31,371 nt of DNA from a virus: IMG/VR virus record IMGVR_UViG_3300044922_000289, positions 1 through 31,371 of that record; one strand, given 5' to 3'. Shown here in pieces: positions 1-6,235 of this stretch (positions are counted from its first letter, which is position 1; the number at the start of each line of letters is the position of its first letter). The notes beneath the pieces are model-generated. The model was not told the origin of the DNA. It saw only the letters and a list, made by a program, of their open reading frames with translations, and did no database searches. The translations under genes were made by a program, and so were the position numbers.

Positions 1-232
1 GGCAGAGCGCGGCGAGGTTCTCGGGGTCGAGGAGGGAGCCGCCTCGGGCGCGGGTCTGGATCTCGTGGACGTCGACGGACGCGGCGGCGTGGCAGCGTTC
101 GCAGACGGGGCGGGCGGCGAGGAGTTCGCGGACGAGTGGGACGCGCTGCTCCCGGTAGAGCGCGGCTCGCTTCGCGGAGCGGGGCCGGAGTCGGGTCCGT
201 CGCTCGAGTGGGGTGCGTCGCTCGAGGGTCAC
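1..232 (-). CDS. HNH endonuclease, cut by the left edge
   Basis: The visible 77 residues start at a GTG that overlaps the stop of the upstream gene (GTGA). They show a basic N-terminus (MTLERRTPLERRTRLRP), then a first Cys pair (PVCERCH) and the HNH core start (VDVHEIQTRARGG, then LLDPENL and a Cys). The C-terminal CxxCH half lies outside the window. This is the usual layout of phage HNH proteins encoded just before the terminase, where they assist packaging nuclease activity (family knowledge). The position fits that role if the genome is circular and the right edge (terminase genes) follows. Joining the two window edges directly does not complete the HNH motif, so some sequence is missing between them. 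Confidence 0.85.
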   Translation of the reverse strand, partial: MTLERRTPLERRTRLRPRSAKRAALYREQRVPLVRELLAARPVCERCHAAASVDVHEIQTRARGGSLLDPENLAALC

Positions 233-513
233 GATCCCATCGAGAGGACGCGGAGGTCGAGCCCTCCTGCGGAGTCGGAGATGACCCAGAGGGTCTCGCC
301 CTTGGGTATCCGGATGGGTCCGAACTTTTCAGCGCCGTAGATGTGAATCCCGTTCGAGACGGTCACATCAGAGCCGCCGATCGCGACCTTGTTGGAGGAG
401 CCGTGAAACTCGCCGTAGAGCCAGACGGTCGTGCCGTACTCGTCCGTCTGATCGGTCGCGGTGATCGCCTGCCGCGTCGTCGTAACGGTCAGGGACTTGC
501 AGGTGATCTCCAT
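229..513 (-). CDS. Hypothetical phage protein, 94 aa
   Basis: Starts at an ATG without a strong ribosome binding site, 9 bases beyond a strong hairpin. It is rich in beta-forming residues (TVWLYGEFHG, IHIYGAEKFGPIRIPKG, LWVISDS) and has no Cys motifs, signal or membrane segment. It ends four bases into the HNH gene, so both are probably translated together. I do not recognise a family. The short beta-strand-rich sequence ending in GGLDLRVL resembles small structural phage proteins, but the position at the end of the early operon, before HNH and terminase, gives no firm role. Confidence 0.7.
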   Translation of the reverse strand: MEITCKSLTVTTTRQAITATDQTDEYGTTVWLYGEFHGSSNKVAIGGSDVTVSNGIHIYGAEKFGPIRIPKGETLWVISDSAGGLDLRVLSMGS

Positions 514-521
514 ACCGCGAC

Positions 522-556
522 GATGCCCCGCCGGTCACGGGGACGGGCGGGGCATC
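522..556 (-). terminator. GC-rich hairpin, possible attenuator or terminator
   Basis: A perfect 11-bp stem (522-532 pairs with 546-556, arm gatgccccgcc) with a 13-base loop lies in a gap of 63 bases between two minus-strand genes. There is no U-tract on either strand, so it would be a non-canonical actinobacterial-type terminator or an RNA-stabilising hairpin. Confidence 0.5.
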
Positions 557-576
557 GGGGGGGAGGGGGCTGTGTT

Positions 577-711
577 TCAGAACGGGCAGGGTGTGTGATG
601 GAAGTCGAAGTAGTGCGTCTCCCACGCGGCGCGGGGGTCGAGGTCGTATCCGCTCGCGGGGCAGAGGCGACAGTTCCAGGCGCGGGGCTTACTCGAGCGG
701 GGTCGGGTCAC
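577..711 (-). CDS. Small Cys/His zinc-finger-like protein, 44 aa
   Basis: A GTG start overlaps the stop of the preceding gene (GTGA). The 44-residue product begins MTRPRSSKPRAWNCRLCP and carries CRLC near the N-terminus and a C-terminal His-rich stretch ending HHTPCPF, a plausible single zinc site (two Cys, His and Cys). The basic N-terminus fits nucleic-acid binding. It is one of a series of tiny Cys-pair proteins in this early operon. Function unknown; the reading frame is supported by the overlap and the ordered Cys/His pattern. Confidence 0.6.
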   Translation of the reverse strand: MTRPRSSKPRAWNCRLCPASGYDLDPRAAWETHYFDFHHTPCPF

Positions 712-866
712 GGGAGGTCCTCGAGTTGCTCGATCGCGTTCCAGAGGGCGTCCCTGCCGTCCCGTGTCTCGGTGACGGCGTAGATCGCGGAGAGGAGTTG
801 ACGGATCTCGTCGCGTGCCTCTCGACGTCCGGCGATCCGCGCTGCCTCATAGGGGCTCGAGTTCAT
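708..866 (-). CDS. Small hypothetical protein, 52 aa
   Basis: Begins at an ATG in an ATGA overlap with the stop of the upstream gene and ends in a GTGA overlap with the downstream one, which fixes both ends. The sequence (MNSSPYEAARIAGRREARDE onward) is highly charged and predicted helical, with a C-terminal acidic helix (WNAIEQLEDLP). No family recognised. The double coupling makes it a real gene of the early operon. Confidence 0.65.
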   Translation of the reverse strand: MNSSPYEAARIAGRREARDEIRQLLSAIYAVTETRDGRDALWNAIEQLEDLP

Positions 867-1072
867 CGGCCCGTCGAGGAGTCGCGCTGGCTGGTGGGGA
901 CGTAGCGGGTGCCGGTTCCTCGACAGAGGGGGCATTGACCGGCTGCCTGGTAGGGCTCGCCGTAGCGGTCGAGGTAGAAGGCTGCCCCAGTCCCGGCGCA
1001 GGAGTGGCATGAGCGGTGTCCGTTCTCGTCGACGATCCACGGGCGGGCGGGATCAGTAGGGGTGTAGGGCAC
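863..1072 (-). CDS. Small DnaJ-type zinc-finger protein, 69 aa
   Basis: GTG start preceded by GGAG. Two CxxCxGxG-like units (CHSCAGTGAAF near residue 22 and CPLCRGTGTRYV near residue 47) match the Cys-rich repeats of the DnaJ zinc-finger domain, here standing alone without a J domain. In DnaJ such units bind zinc and unfolded protein. Stand-alone versions are common in actinophages with unknown function. Its stop overlaps the next gene by ATGA. Confidence 0.7.
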   Translation of the reverse strand: MPYTPTDPARPWIVDENGHRSCHSCAGTGAAFYLDRYGEPYQAAGQCPLCRGTGTRYVPTSQRDSSTGR

Positions 1073-1080
1073 GGGGTCTC

Positions 1081-1242
1081 CTAGGAGTAGGCGCCCTGCG
1101 AGTCTCGGCGTTGGATCGCGAGGCGCTGGGCCATGATGCGGTGAACGGTGCAGACGACCGGGAAGTTGGCGGTGCAGAGTCGGCAGTTGTCGATCAGGTC
1201 GACGAGGAGGAGTTCCCTCAGGTGATCAGGGTCGGCGGGCAT
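1081..1242 (-). CDS. Small Cys-rich protein, 53 aa
   Basis: ATG start with a good AGGAGG 12 bases before it and a TGATG overlap with the upstream gene. The product runs MPADPDHLRELLLVDLIDNC and continues with CRLCTANFPVVCTVH, giving three Cys and a His in a compact zinc-binding arrangement, then a basic helix. No family named with confidence. It lies between the zinc-finger gene at 863 and a membrane peptide in the same operon. Confidence 0.6.
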   Translation of the reverse strand: MPADPDHLRELLLVDLIDNCRLCTANFPVVCTVHRIMAQRLAIQRRDSQGAYS

Positions 1243-1391
1243 CACCGGAGGTCCTCCTCATCCTCGTCCTCGCGGAAGACGTCCATCAGGTCGTCGGCTC
1301 GGCTCGCTGCTACCGCTAGAGCGGCGACGAGGAGCCCGCCGGATGCGCCGATCATCAGACAGAAGACGGCGACCCAGATGAGCGTCTCCAC
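1242..1391 (-). CDS. Small single-pass membrane protein, 49 aa
   Basis: GTG start; the AGGAGG before it overlaps the stop of the SSB gene upstream. Residues 3 to about 29 are one hydrophobic segment (LIWVAVFCLMIGASGGLLVA and on), followed by an acidic tail (FREDEDEEDLR), so the tail would face one side of the membrane as a charged domain. Phage membrane peptides of this size can act in superinfection exclusion or lysis timing, but nothing here decides that. Confidence 0.6.
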   Translation of the reverse strand: METLIWVAVFCLMIGASGGLLVAALAVAASRADDLMDVFREDEDEEDLR

Positions 1392-1400
1392 GGCTACCTC

Positions 1401-1829
1401 CTAGAAGGGTGGGACCTCGTCGGCCCACGGGTTGTCGACTGCCGCCGGGCTCGAGGTCGACCCGGTCGAGCCGGACCGCTTCGAGACGGAGACCGTCGCC
1501 CTCTTGAGGCTAGGGGCTATGTCATCGGCCTCGACGTCGAAGACGGTGACCTCGGCGCCTTCCTTGTTCGTGTAGGACCGCTGCCGGAGTCGCCCGGTGA
1601 TCAGGACGCCGTCGCCCTTCCGGAGCGACTCGGCGGCGTTCTCGCCGGTCTGCCGCCAGACGGTGACGTCGAGATAGCAGGGATCTCCGTCAGTCCAGTT
1701 GCCGTTCTCGTCCTTCTTGCGGTCGGACGCGCCGACGCGGAGCGAGGTCACGGAGGTCCCGGATTGAAGGAACCGGACCTCCGGGTCGCGGGTGAGGTTC
1801 CCGGAGATCGTGATCGAGGGGAGGGGCAT
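1401..1829 (-). CDS. ssb: Single-stranded DNA-binding protein
   Basis: 142 residues with the OB-fold signature of bacterial SSB: ISGNLTRDPEVRF at the N-terminus, LRVGASDRK, YLDVTVWRQTGENAAESLRKGD, and VLITGRLRQRSY. A Ser/Thr-rich linker follows, then the acidic C-terminal tip DEVPPF, which in host SSB recruits replication and repair partners. The protein coats single-stranded DNA in phage replication and recombination. The start overlaps the WhiB stop (TGATG). Its neighbours RusA and a possible annealing protein make this a recombination and replication block. Confidence 0.93.
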   Translation of the reverse strand: MPLPSITISGNLTRDPEVRFLQSGTSVTSLRVGASDRKKDENGNWTDGDPCYLDVTVWRQTGENAAESLRKGDGVLITGRLRQRSYTNKEGAEVTVFDVEADDIAPSLKRATVSVSKRSGSTGSTSSPAAVDNPWADEVPPF

Positions 1830-2185
1830 CAGTTGGCCTTCCTGTGTGTCGGGTTGTTGGAGTCCGCGACGCCTGTGACGCGCGGGCCGAGGAGTGCGGC
1901 GTGTTCGAGGACGAGACGCGCCTCCTCGGGGTCTCTAGGGAGTCGACGGCGGAGGCGTGACCTCTCCGTCGGTGAGTAGCCCGCCCAGACGCCGTACTCG
2001 TCGTGGAGTCCGTCGCGGAGGCAGGGGACGCGGACGGGGCAGTCGCAGCAGATCGCGCGGGCGATCGTCTGCTCGCCGTGGTCGGGCGAGAACCAGAACT
2101 CGCGGGCGACCTCGGGGCGTCGGCAGACGGCGTCGTCTCGCCAGTCCCGGTCGCTTCCGGCGGGGTGTCCGGTCGAGTCGATCAT
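1829..2185 (-). CDS. WhiB-family iron-sulfur transcription regulator
   Basis: 118 residues. Four cluster Cys are present: C21, then C46-x2-C49-x5-C55. The GVWAGY turn (65-70) and the following basic helix (RSRLRRRLPR) that contacts DNA are also there, which is the full WhiB pattern. WhiB proteins bind a 4Fe-4S cluster and the principal sigma factor and are almost restricted to Actinobacteria and their phages. A phage copy (for example WhiB of mycobacteriophage TM4) can interfere with host WhiB2 and septation. The ATG is fixed by ATGA overlap with the 26-codon ORF upstream. C47 is an extra Cys. Confidence 0.93.
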   Translation of the reverse strand: MIDSTGHPAGSDRDWRDDAVCRRPEVAREFWFSPDHGEQTIARAICCDCPVRVPCLRDGLHDEYGVWAGYSPTERSRLRRRLPRDPEEARLVLEHAALLGPRVTGVADSNNPTHRKAN

Positions 2186-2262
2186 CCTCGCCTCCCGTGG
2201 GGGGTCGAGCAGGATCGGCGCCAGCGCCACGCGCCGCAGAGAGGGCAGCGGTCGACGTTCAC
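2182..2262 (-). CDS. 26-aa CxxC micro-ORF between RusA and WhiB genes
   Basis: GTG start overlaps the RusA stop (GTGA) and its own stop overlaps the WhiB ATG (ATGA). The peptide begins MNVDRCPLCGAWRWRRSC, so it has CPLC and a third Cys followed by STPHGRRG, a possible zinc knuckle. The double overlap is the main argument that it is translated. It may serve chiefly to couple WhiB translation to RusA translation. Confidence 0.5.
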   Translation of the reverse strand: MNVDRCPLCGAWRWRRSCSTPHGRRG

Positions 2263-2684
2263 GGGACCTCCCGCACGGCGATGAGGGCACCGGGCAGCGC
2301 GTCGGCGGTCTCGTATCGCTTCCAGGCCCGGAGGTCGGCGACCTGGCAGTCATCGACCCAGAGGCGGGCACTCGAGACGGCGTCGAGGACGGCGCGGGCT
2401 AACTTGTCGACGTCCGGGCGGACGGCGTGCCAGACGTCGAGGGGCCGGGACTTCGGGCGCGGGAGCCGGAATAGGACCTCGACCGCGACGGGACCCTCGA
2501 GGACGTACCAGTCGACGTCGCGTGCCGCCTCGACCGCTCGAGCCGTCACGGTCGTCCGCCAATCCTTGAGGGCTACCCCGGCGACCTCGACGAGATTCGC
2601 TCGACCGTTCCGCACGAACGCTCTCTTGGATCCCTGCGGGGACGGGAGCCCGACGACGTCGAACTCGAGGATGCGGTCGCTCAC
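2259..2684 (-). CDS. rusA: RusA-like Holliday junction resolvase
   Basis: 141 residues from the GTG in a GTGA overlap with the upstream gene. It shows the RusA pattern: N-terminal strand FDVVGLPSPQGSKRAF, the acidic motif RPDVDKLARAVLDAV (D91, D93) and the paired acid motif LWVDDCQVADL (D111, D112). RusA cuts four-way junctions, here probably resolving replication or recombination intermediates before packaging. It sits next to a possible annealing protein and SSB, the usual company. I trimmed it from a much longer open frame because the catalytic fold begins here and the overlap fits. Confidence 0.88.
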   Translation of the reverse strand: MSDRILEFDVVGLPSPQGSKRAFVRNGRANLVEVAGVALKDWRTTVTARAVEAARDVDWYVLEGPVAVEVLFRLPRPKSRPLDVWHAVRPDVDKLARAVLDAVSSARLWVDDCQVADLRAWKRYETADALPGALIAVREVP

Positions 2685-3223
2685 GACGCCGCCAGAGCAG
2701 CGCGACGGGCTGCGATCTCGCCGTTGAGGACGTCGAGGTCGTCTTCGTGTATCTGGTACTGCGCCGCGTAAGCCCCGATCTTCTCGAGGGCGGCGGTGTC
2801 GGGGGCGCTGCGGATCGACGCGACCGCTCGGTGATGGAGGTCTATGTTCCACGCCTTCCGCTCCGGCTCCCGTCGAGCCCGGACCTCGTCGGCGCTCGCG
2901 ACTCCGCGCTTCGTGTCGGCAGCGAGGGCAGCGACGATCGCGCGGCCCCAGGCGGAGGTCTCCGCCACCATCAGTTCGGAGTCCCGCGTGTACGGCGTCT
3001 TCCCCGGCAGGGGCTCCCAGGCGGAGCCGATACCGGGCGCCGGGTCCTCCGGATGCCGGTACGCGGCGGCGACGTAGACGAGGCGCGGGCCGACGTTCGG
3101 GACGTCCTCGATCCAGAACGGGCGCTCGAGGCTCGCGGGCCGTAGAGAGCCCTCGGGGTAGAGATCGCGAAACATGCGGATCCGTTCGGCTACGTCGACG
3201 TAGTCGGCGGCGAAGTTGCTCAT
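2681..3223 (-). CDS. Possible recombination (annealing) protein, 180 aa
   Basis: ATG start with GGAGG upstream and ATGA overlap. The sequence FAADYVDVAERIRMFRDLYP, then an AAAYR block and ELMVAETSAWGRAIVAAL (residues 83-100), resembles the conserved core of ERF/Rad52-like single-strand annealing proteins of actinophages, where the SAWGRA segment is typical. Such proteins bind single-stranded DNA and promote strand annealing. A basic charged C-terminal helix follows. Neighbours RusA and SSB support a recombination role. I am moderately sure of the family and less sure of activity. Confidence 0.6.
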   Translation of the reverse strand: MSNFAADYVDVAERIRMFRDLYPEGSLRPASLERPFWIEDVPNVGPRLVYVAAAYRHPEDPAPGIGSAWEPLPGKTPYTRDSELMVAETSAWGRAIVAALAADTKRGVASADEVRARREPERKAWNIDLHHRAVASIRSAPDTAALEKIGAYAAQYQIHEDDLDVLNGEIAARRAALAAS

Positions 3224-3735
3224 GTGTTTCCTCCTGGTAGGGCAGGCGTGGTGGATAGGGCAGAGAGGACGGCGGCGGGCTCGATCGCTCCGTCACGGAT
3301 CGCGGTGACGATCGCGTCGCGCCCGTCCTTCTCGAAGCGGGTCGAGACGTAGGTCGCCCCGGTCGAGAAGCGGACGCCGGGGACGACCTCCCCGGTCTCC
3401 GGGTCGATTGCGGTGCCGTCCGGGGTCGAGGCGAGGCGCTCGAGGATGACGCGCTTGTAGGAGTCGCGGACGGTCCGGACGATCTCGTCGGGACGGAAGC
3501 CCTCGACCCATCCGGCGAACGCTGCCTCATCGGAGACGACGGGCTTCGGGTTCGGGGTGATCAGGGTCGACTTCGCGACTCGAGTCCCGTCGGGGAGTTC
3601 GGCGCGGACGGAGTCGGCGCCTACGTCGTCGAGCGCAGCGGCGAGGGCGGCTCGGAGGTCGTCCTTGCGTGCCTTGGCAGCGTCGGCGATGACGGTCGTC
3701 AGGGCGAGGGCGGCAGCGAGGTCGCGCGGGGTCAT
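3220..3735 (-). CDS. Hypothetical early protein in recombination block, 171 aa
   Basis: ATG start in an ATGA overlap. The N-terminal half is helical and Ala-rich (LAAALALTTVIADAAKARKD), then a mixed segment with PDGTRVAKSTLITPNPKP and a helical C-terminal half. No catalytic motif, Cys pair or membrane segment is visible. It lies directly before the possible annealing gene, so an accessory role in recombination (for example host nuclease inhibition) is conceivable, but this is only context. Confidence 0.7.
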   Translation of the reverse strand: MTPRDLAAALALTTVIADAAKARKDDLRAALAAALDDVGADSVRAELPDGTRVAKSTLITPNPKPVVSDEAAFAGWVEGFRPDEIVRTVRDSYKRVILERLASTPDGTAIDPETGEVVPGVRFSTGATYVSTRFEKDGRDAIVTAIRDGAIEPAAVLSALSTTPALPGGNT

Positions 3736-3887
3736 CGCGTCACGACCGTGTGGCAGTCCTCGCAGACGACGGGCAGGCTCGAGAAGATCCGCGTCTGTAA
3801 CGTCTCGCAGATCGTGCAGAGCCGGTACTCGAGCCTGTCGATCCCGTTGTCGATCGAGATTGTCAGGTCGGGTGGTCGTCGGTTCAC
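3732..3887 (-). CDS. Zinc-ribbon-like protein, 51 aa
   Basis: I chose the GTG at 3887 over an upstream ATG because GGAA lies in front of it and the upstream extension is low-complexity and overlaps a hairpin. Two Cys pairs, C24-x2-C27 (LCTIC) and C42-x2-C45 (VCEDC), are 15 residues apart, a classical zinc ribbon. It is the first gene after the hairpin at 3921-3957 and overlaps the next by ATGA. Confidence 0.65.
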   Translation of the reverse strand: MNRRPPDLTISIDNGIDRLEYRLCTICETLQTRIFSSLPVVCEDCHTVVTR

Positions 3888-3920
3888 TCGGGGTTCCTTC
3901 CGGTTGTAGGGGTTGGTGCC

Positions 3921-3957
3921 CGGAGCGGGCGGGGGAGGCACCGGCCCGCCCGCCCCG
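3921..3957 (-). terminator. GC-rich hairpin in a 75-base gap
   Basis: Arms 3925-3933 (gcgggcggg) and 3945-3953 pair perfectly over nine bases; three more outer pairs follow after one mismatch. No U-tract. A pause or partial terminator inside the early operon, which may separate the 4716-3963 block from the genes further on. Confidence 0.5.
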
Positions 3958-3962
3958 GACGT

Positions 3963-4118
3963 CTAGCGGGCGTCGCGGCAGGGCATACAGAAGTAGTGCC
4001 CATCCTTCTGCTTGTAGATCGTGTTCATCGGGCGGTGACAGTTGTCGCAGTCGTTCGGGGGCTGCGGGTCATCCCAGGTCGAGGGGTCGGACTTGACGCG
4101 ACGGATCGTGATCTTCAT
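3963..4118 (-). CDS. Zinc-ribbon-like protein, 51 aa
   Basis: ATG start preceded by CCCG (the repeated CCCGATG context) and overlapping the upstream stop. It reads MKITIRRVKSDPSTWDDPQP, then NDCDNCHRPM and HYFCMPCRDAR, two CxxC pairs about 17 residues apart, so a small zinc ribbon. Too short for any catalytic domain. It probably belongs to the same operon as 4115-4716. Confidence 0.65.
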   Translation of the reverse strand: MKITIRRVKSDPSTWDDPQPPNDCDNCHRPMNTIYKQKDGHYFCMPCRDAR

Positions 4119-4372
4119 CGGGCCTCTCCCGCGATCTCGGCGACGGAGTAGAGCAGCGGCCCGCCATAGGACCCGATCGAGGTACGGACGCCGACGCGCA
4201 TCTCGCGCTCGCCCGCCTCCCTGCCGGGGCAGATGATCGCCTGCATCTCGATCGTGTCCTCTGTCGCGAGAGCGTGGGCGAGGTCGCGGATGAGGTCGCT
4301 CGCCGCCCTGCGGTCGAGGGTGTAGATGAACATCGCGCGGGAGACCTCGACGGTCGTGCGGTCGGCGCTCAT
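4115..4372 (-). CDS. Hypothetical early protein, 85 aa
   Basis: Begins with CCCGATG and an ATGA overlap with the upstream stop. Soluble, mixed alpha/beta sequence (SRAMFIYTLDRRAASDLIRD, then MQAIICPGR), no recognisable motif. Second gene of the operon whose first start is 4716 and which carries the shared promoter and leader module, so it is probably controlled with the 10810 and 29756 operons. Confidence 0.65.
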   Translation of the reverse strand: MSADRTTVEVSRAMFIYTLDRRAASDLIRDLAHALATEDTIEMQAIICPGREAGEREMRVGVRTSIGSYGGPLLYSVAEIAGEAR

Positions 4373-4716
4373 CGGGCGACCTCCGCCCGGATCGTGTCGA
4401 GCGCGTCGGCTACGGACTGCCCCGTGACCTTCCACTCCGGGATGCCGCCGTCGAGGTCGAGGGCGCTCATCGTGCGCCAGTCCGTCTCCTCGAGCGTGAA
4501 GACGTAGTAGCGGGAGACGAACTGACCAAGGTGTCCGCTGAACTCGTCGGGGCACTTCCCGGCATAGGTCGCGTCATAGAACTCGACGACGGGCCGGGGG
4601 TCGTCGTGCGTCAGGCATCCGTTGCGCCCGTACTGCTCGCCCTGCTCGACGAGTCGGACGTTGTACGGGCGACCTGTCGGGCCGGTCGCCGTGTCGATTG
4701 CGGTCGGTGTGTTCAT
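4369..4716 (-). CDS. Hypothetical first gene of a controlled operon, 115 aa
   Basis: ATG directly preceded by the 13-base leader shared with the starts at 10810 and 29756. The protein has a short disordered N-terminus, then RPYNVRLVEQGEQYGRNGCL, VVEFYDATY and RYYVFTLEETDW, suggesting a small alpha/beta domain; a C-terminal helix ends at AEVAR. Proteins with this kind of N-terminus occur in actinophage accessory operons without assigned function. No Cys pair and no membrane segment. Confidence 0.7.
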   Translation of the reverse strand: MNTPTAIDTATGPTGRPYNVRLVEQGEQYGRNGCLTHDDPRPVVEFYDATYAGKCPDEFSGHLGQFVSRYYVFTLEETDWRTMSALDLDGGIPEWKVTGQSVADALDTIRAEVAR

Positions 4717-4783
4717 CGGGGTTGCTCCTATCGCTTCTCGGGGTTGCTTACGGGGACAACGCTAGTCGCGGGGTCCGACAGTC
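4717..4783 (-). promoter_or_regulatory. Promoter, inverted repeat and 13-bp leader for the 4716 operon
   Basis: The leader cggggttgctcct (plus strand, 4717-4729) abuts the ATG and contains AGGAG on the minus strand. An inverted repeat GTTG-N10-CAAC spans 4743-4760. Its distal arm overlaps a -10-like TAGCGT on the minus strand (4756-4764 region), with a GGACC-containing stretch further upstream that is also seen in the other copies. The repeat overlapping the -10 is in operator position. Confidence 0.6.
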
Positions 4784-4816
4784 CGCCACAGGCTCGCCGC
4801 TCCTGTTACCGGATCG

Positions 4817-5290
4817 TTATGTGCCCGTGGCCGGCAGCCGCATTTGTCCGATTCGGCGCTTGACGCTCGAGGGAGTCGTCCCCGGCGCCAACTCGAGGTG
4901 CATCTCGTCCGGGAAGCCCCACTCGCCTCCCCACCGGATCTGCCCTCCGGTCGCCTTGACGATCCTCCGGACGCGCCACCGCTGCCGCCGCGTCATACGC
5001 CGGACACCCATCGGGAACTCCGTCGCGTCGAGGTCGACTGCCGTCCCGCTCGAGTGATTCGAGAGCGTGCCCGACGTCGAGCCACGGATCTCGCGGTACG
5101 CATACGACCACTCATCCATCACGCCGCCGGTCAGCGGCGAGACCTCGCGGTGCCAGCGCCGGATGACGTACTTGAACAGCGGAGCAGCGACACGCTTGAC
5201 GCGGAACCGGCGCGTGGCGACGGTGATCCAGACGAGGTCGAGGTCATCGGGATCGGGAGACGCGGGCCAACCGTTCTGTGATCTCTGCAT
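4817..5290 (-). CDS. M15-type peptidoglycan peptidase (VanY-like)
   Basis: 157 residues from the ATG at 5290; a GTG at 5341 would add 17 residues but overlaps the HNH gene. The M15 metallopeptidase motifs are clear: H79-x6-D86 in NHSSGTAVDLD and D128-x2-H131 in FPDEMHLEL, giving the two His, one Asp zinc ligands and the catalytic acid. The family cuts D-Ala-D-Ala or L-Ala-D-Glu bonds in peptidoglycan. No signal peptide or wall-binding domain. It sits in the early operon, far from the holin and amidase, which is unusual for an endolysin. Confidence 0.85.
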   Translation of the reverse strand: MQRSQNGWPASPDPDDLDLVWITVATRRFRVKRVAAPLFKYVIRRWHREVSPLTGGVMDEWSYAYREIRGSTSGTLSNHSSGTAVDLDATEFPMGVRRMTRRQRWRVRRIVKATGGQIRWGGEWGFPDEMHLELAPGTTPSSVKRRIGQMRLPATGT

Positions 5291-5315
5291 CGTGCCCGGG
5301 ACGATGGGACACGCG

Positions 5316-5720
5316 TCACCCGCGCCGTCGACGATCCACACGCGTCTTCGCCGAGTGGCAGGGCACGCAGAGGACTTGCAGGTTGGCGCGGGTATTCGGT
5401 CCTCCGTCGCGGAGCGGGACGATGTGGTCGACCTCGAGCGGGCCGGGACTCGCGCACCGCTCGCACGCGCCCTTCGATCGCGTCAAGGCTGCCTGCCTCT
5501 CCCGGTGATAGTTCGGGTCCCGGTAGCCCTGCCGGTAGCGGGCTCGAGCGGACTCGATGGGCTTCGGCTTGTGCGCCTCGCAGTACGGCCCGCCGATGAT
5601 CGGGGTCCCGCACTCGACGCACGACGACCGGGTCCGGTACTTCGTGTCCGCGTGTTCGGCGCACCGGGAGGTCCCGGCAGGGATCCGGGTCCCGCAGACG
5701 AGGCAGGCGGAGCCGATCAC
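5316..5720 (-). CDS. HNH endonuclease with N-terminal zinc ribbons
   Basis: 134 residues. The N-terminal half has Cys pairs C6/C9 and C34/C37 plus C47 and H50 (two small zinc sites). The C-terminal half is an HNH domain: CERC (86-89), VDHIVPLRDGG with H99, N113 and CVPCH (118-122), completing H-N-H and its structural zinc. HNH proteins nick or cut DNA; stand-alone copies in phages act as homing enzymes or in DNA processing. The position before the M15 gene and after an HTH/zinc-ribbon gene in a co-translated run argues against a free-standing homing insert. Confidence 0.9.
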   Translation of the reverse strand: MIGSACLVCGTRIPAGTSRCAEHADTKYRTRSSCVECGTPIIGGPYCEAHKPKPIESARARYRQGYRDPNYHRERQAALTRSKGACERCASPGPLEVDHIVPLRDGGPNTRANLQVLCVPCHSAKTRVDRRRRG

Positions 5721-6235
5721 GACTCGGCCCGCTTCCGGCGTCGGTGCTTGTCCTGCCGCGCCTGCCAGAGTTCCCGGCGAGCCTCTCGCCGCTCGACCTC
5801 GTCCCGGTGAGCGCGGGCGAGTTCCCGGAGGTGGCAGACCTCGCAGAGCCCGGTCGCGGGTCGCTCCTGCGCTCGCTGCCCGCAGGCGGGGCAGAGGGGG
5901 CGGCGTGGTCCGTGATGCTCCTCCCGGATCCGAGCCTCGAGCGCGGCGACGTCGAGGATGCCCTCGAGGACCTCGGCGCGGATCAGGTCGAGGCGGGCGC
6001 CGTCGACACTCGAGATCGCTGCCCAGGCGCCGCGCTGCCCGAGGATCCGGCCCCGGGTCTCGCCTCGGCGCCGGAGACTGACGCGGTATCGCTTCGCGGC
6101 GGACCAGACGGATGCCTCCGTCCGTCCGAGGATCGCGGCGACGGTCGCGGCGCCGTGGTGGGCGTTCTCCCGGAGCGTCCGGAGTTCCTCCGTCGACCAG
6201 GGCGCCGTATTCGGGCGCGGTGTTTCAGTCGGCAT
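5717..6235 (-). CDS. SANT/Myb-like HTH protein with zinc ribbon, 172 aa
   Basis: ATG with GGGAGGAAAG in front; this start was preferred to a longer frame. Residues 12-56 (WSTEELRTLRE to SVWSAAKRYRVSL) look like a tri-helical Myb/SANT or sigma-like HTH found in phage DNA-binding proteins. Cys pairs C115/C118 and C131/C134 form a zinc ribbon, and the last 40 residues are a very basic coiled helix. Probably binds DNA; regulator, recombination factor or HNH partner cannot be separated. It overlaps the HNH gene downstream by ATGA. Confidence 0.7.
   Translation of the reverse strand: MPTETPRPNTAPWSTEELRTLRENAHHGAATVAAILGRTEASVWSAAKRYRVSLRRRGETRGRILGQRGAWAAISSVDGARLDLIRAEVLEGILDVAALEARIREEHHGPRRPLCPACGQRAQERPATGLCEVCHLRELARAHRDEVERREARRELWQARQDKHRRRKRAES

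Noticed and set aside
1957-2727. Long plus-strand frame rich in Arg and Ser
   Set aside because: Antisense to WhiB and RusA with shadow-type composition in a GC-rich genome; no motif or ribosome site.
2259-3530. A single 423-codon gene ending in RusA
   Set aside because: The upstream two thirds are Arg/Pro/Ser-rich shadow of the genes at 2681 and 3220; the RusA fold begins at the overlap start 2684.
5291-5341. GTG at 5341 as start of the M15 peptidase
   Set aside because: It would overlap the HNH gene by 26 bases and adds residues not needed by the family; the ATG at 5290 is preferred, though its ribosome site is weak.
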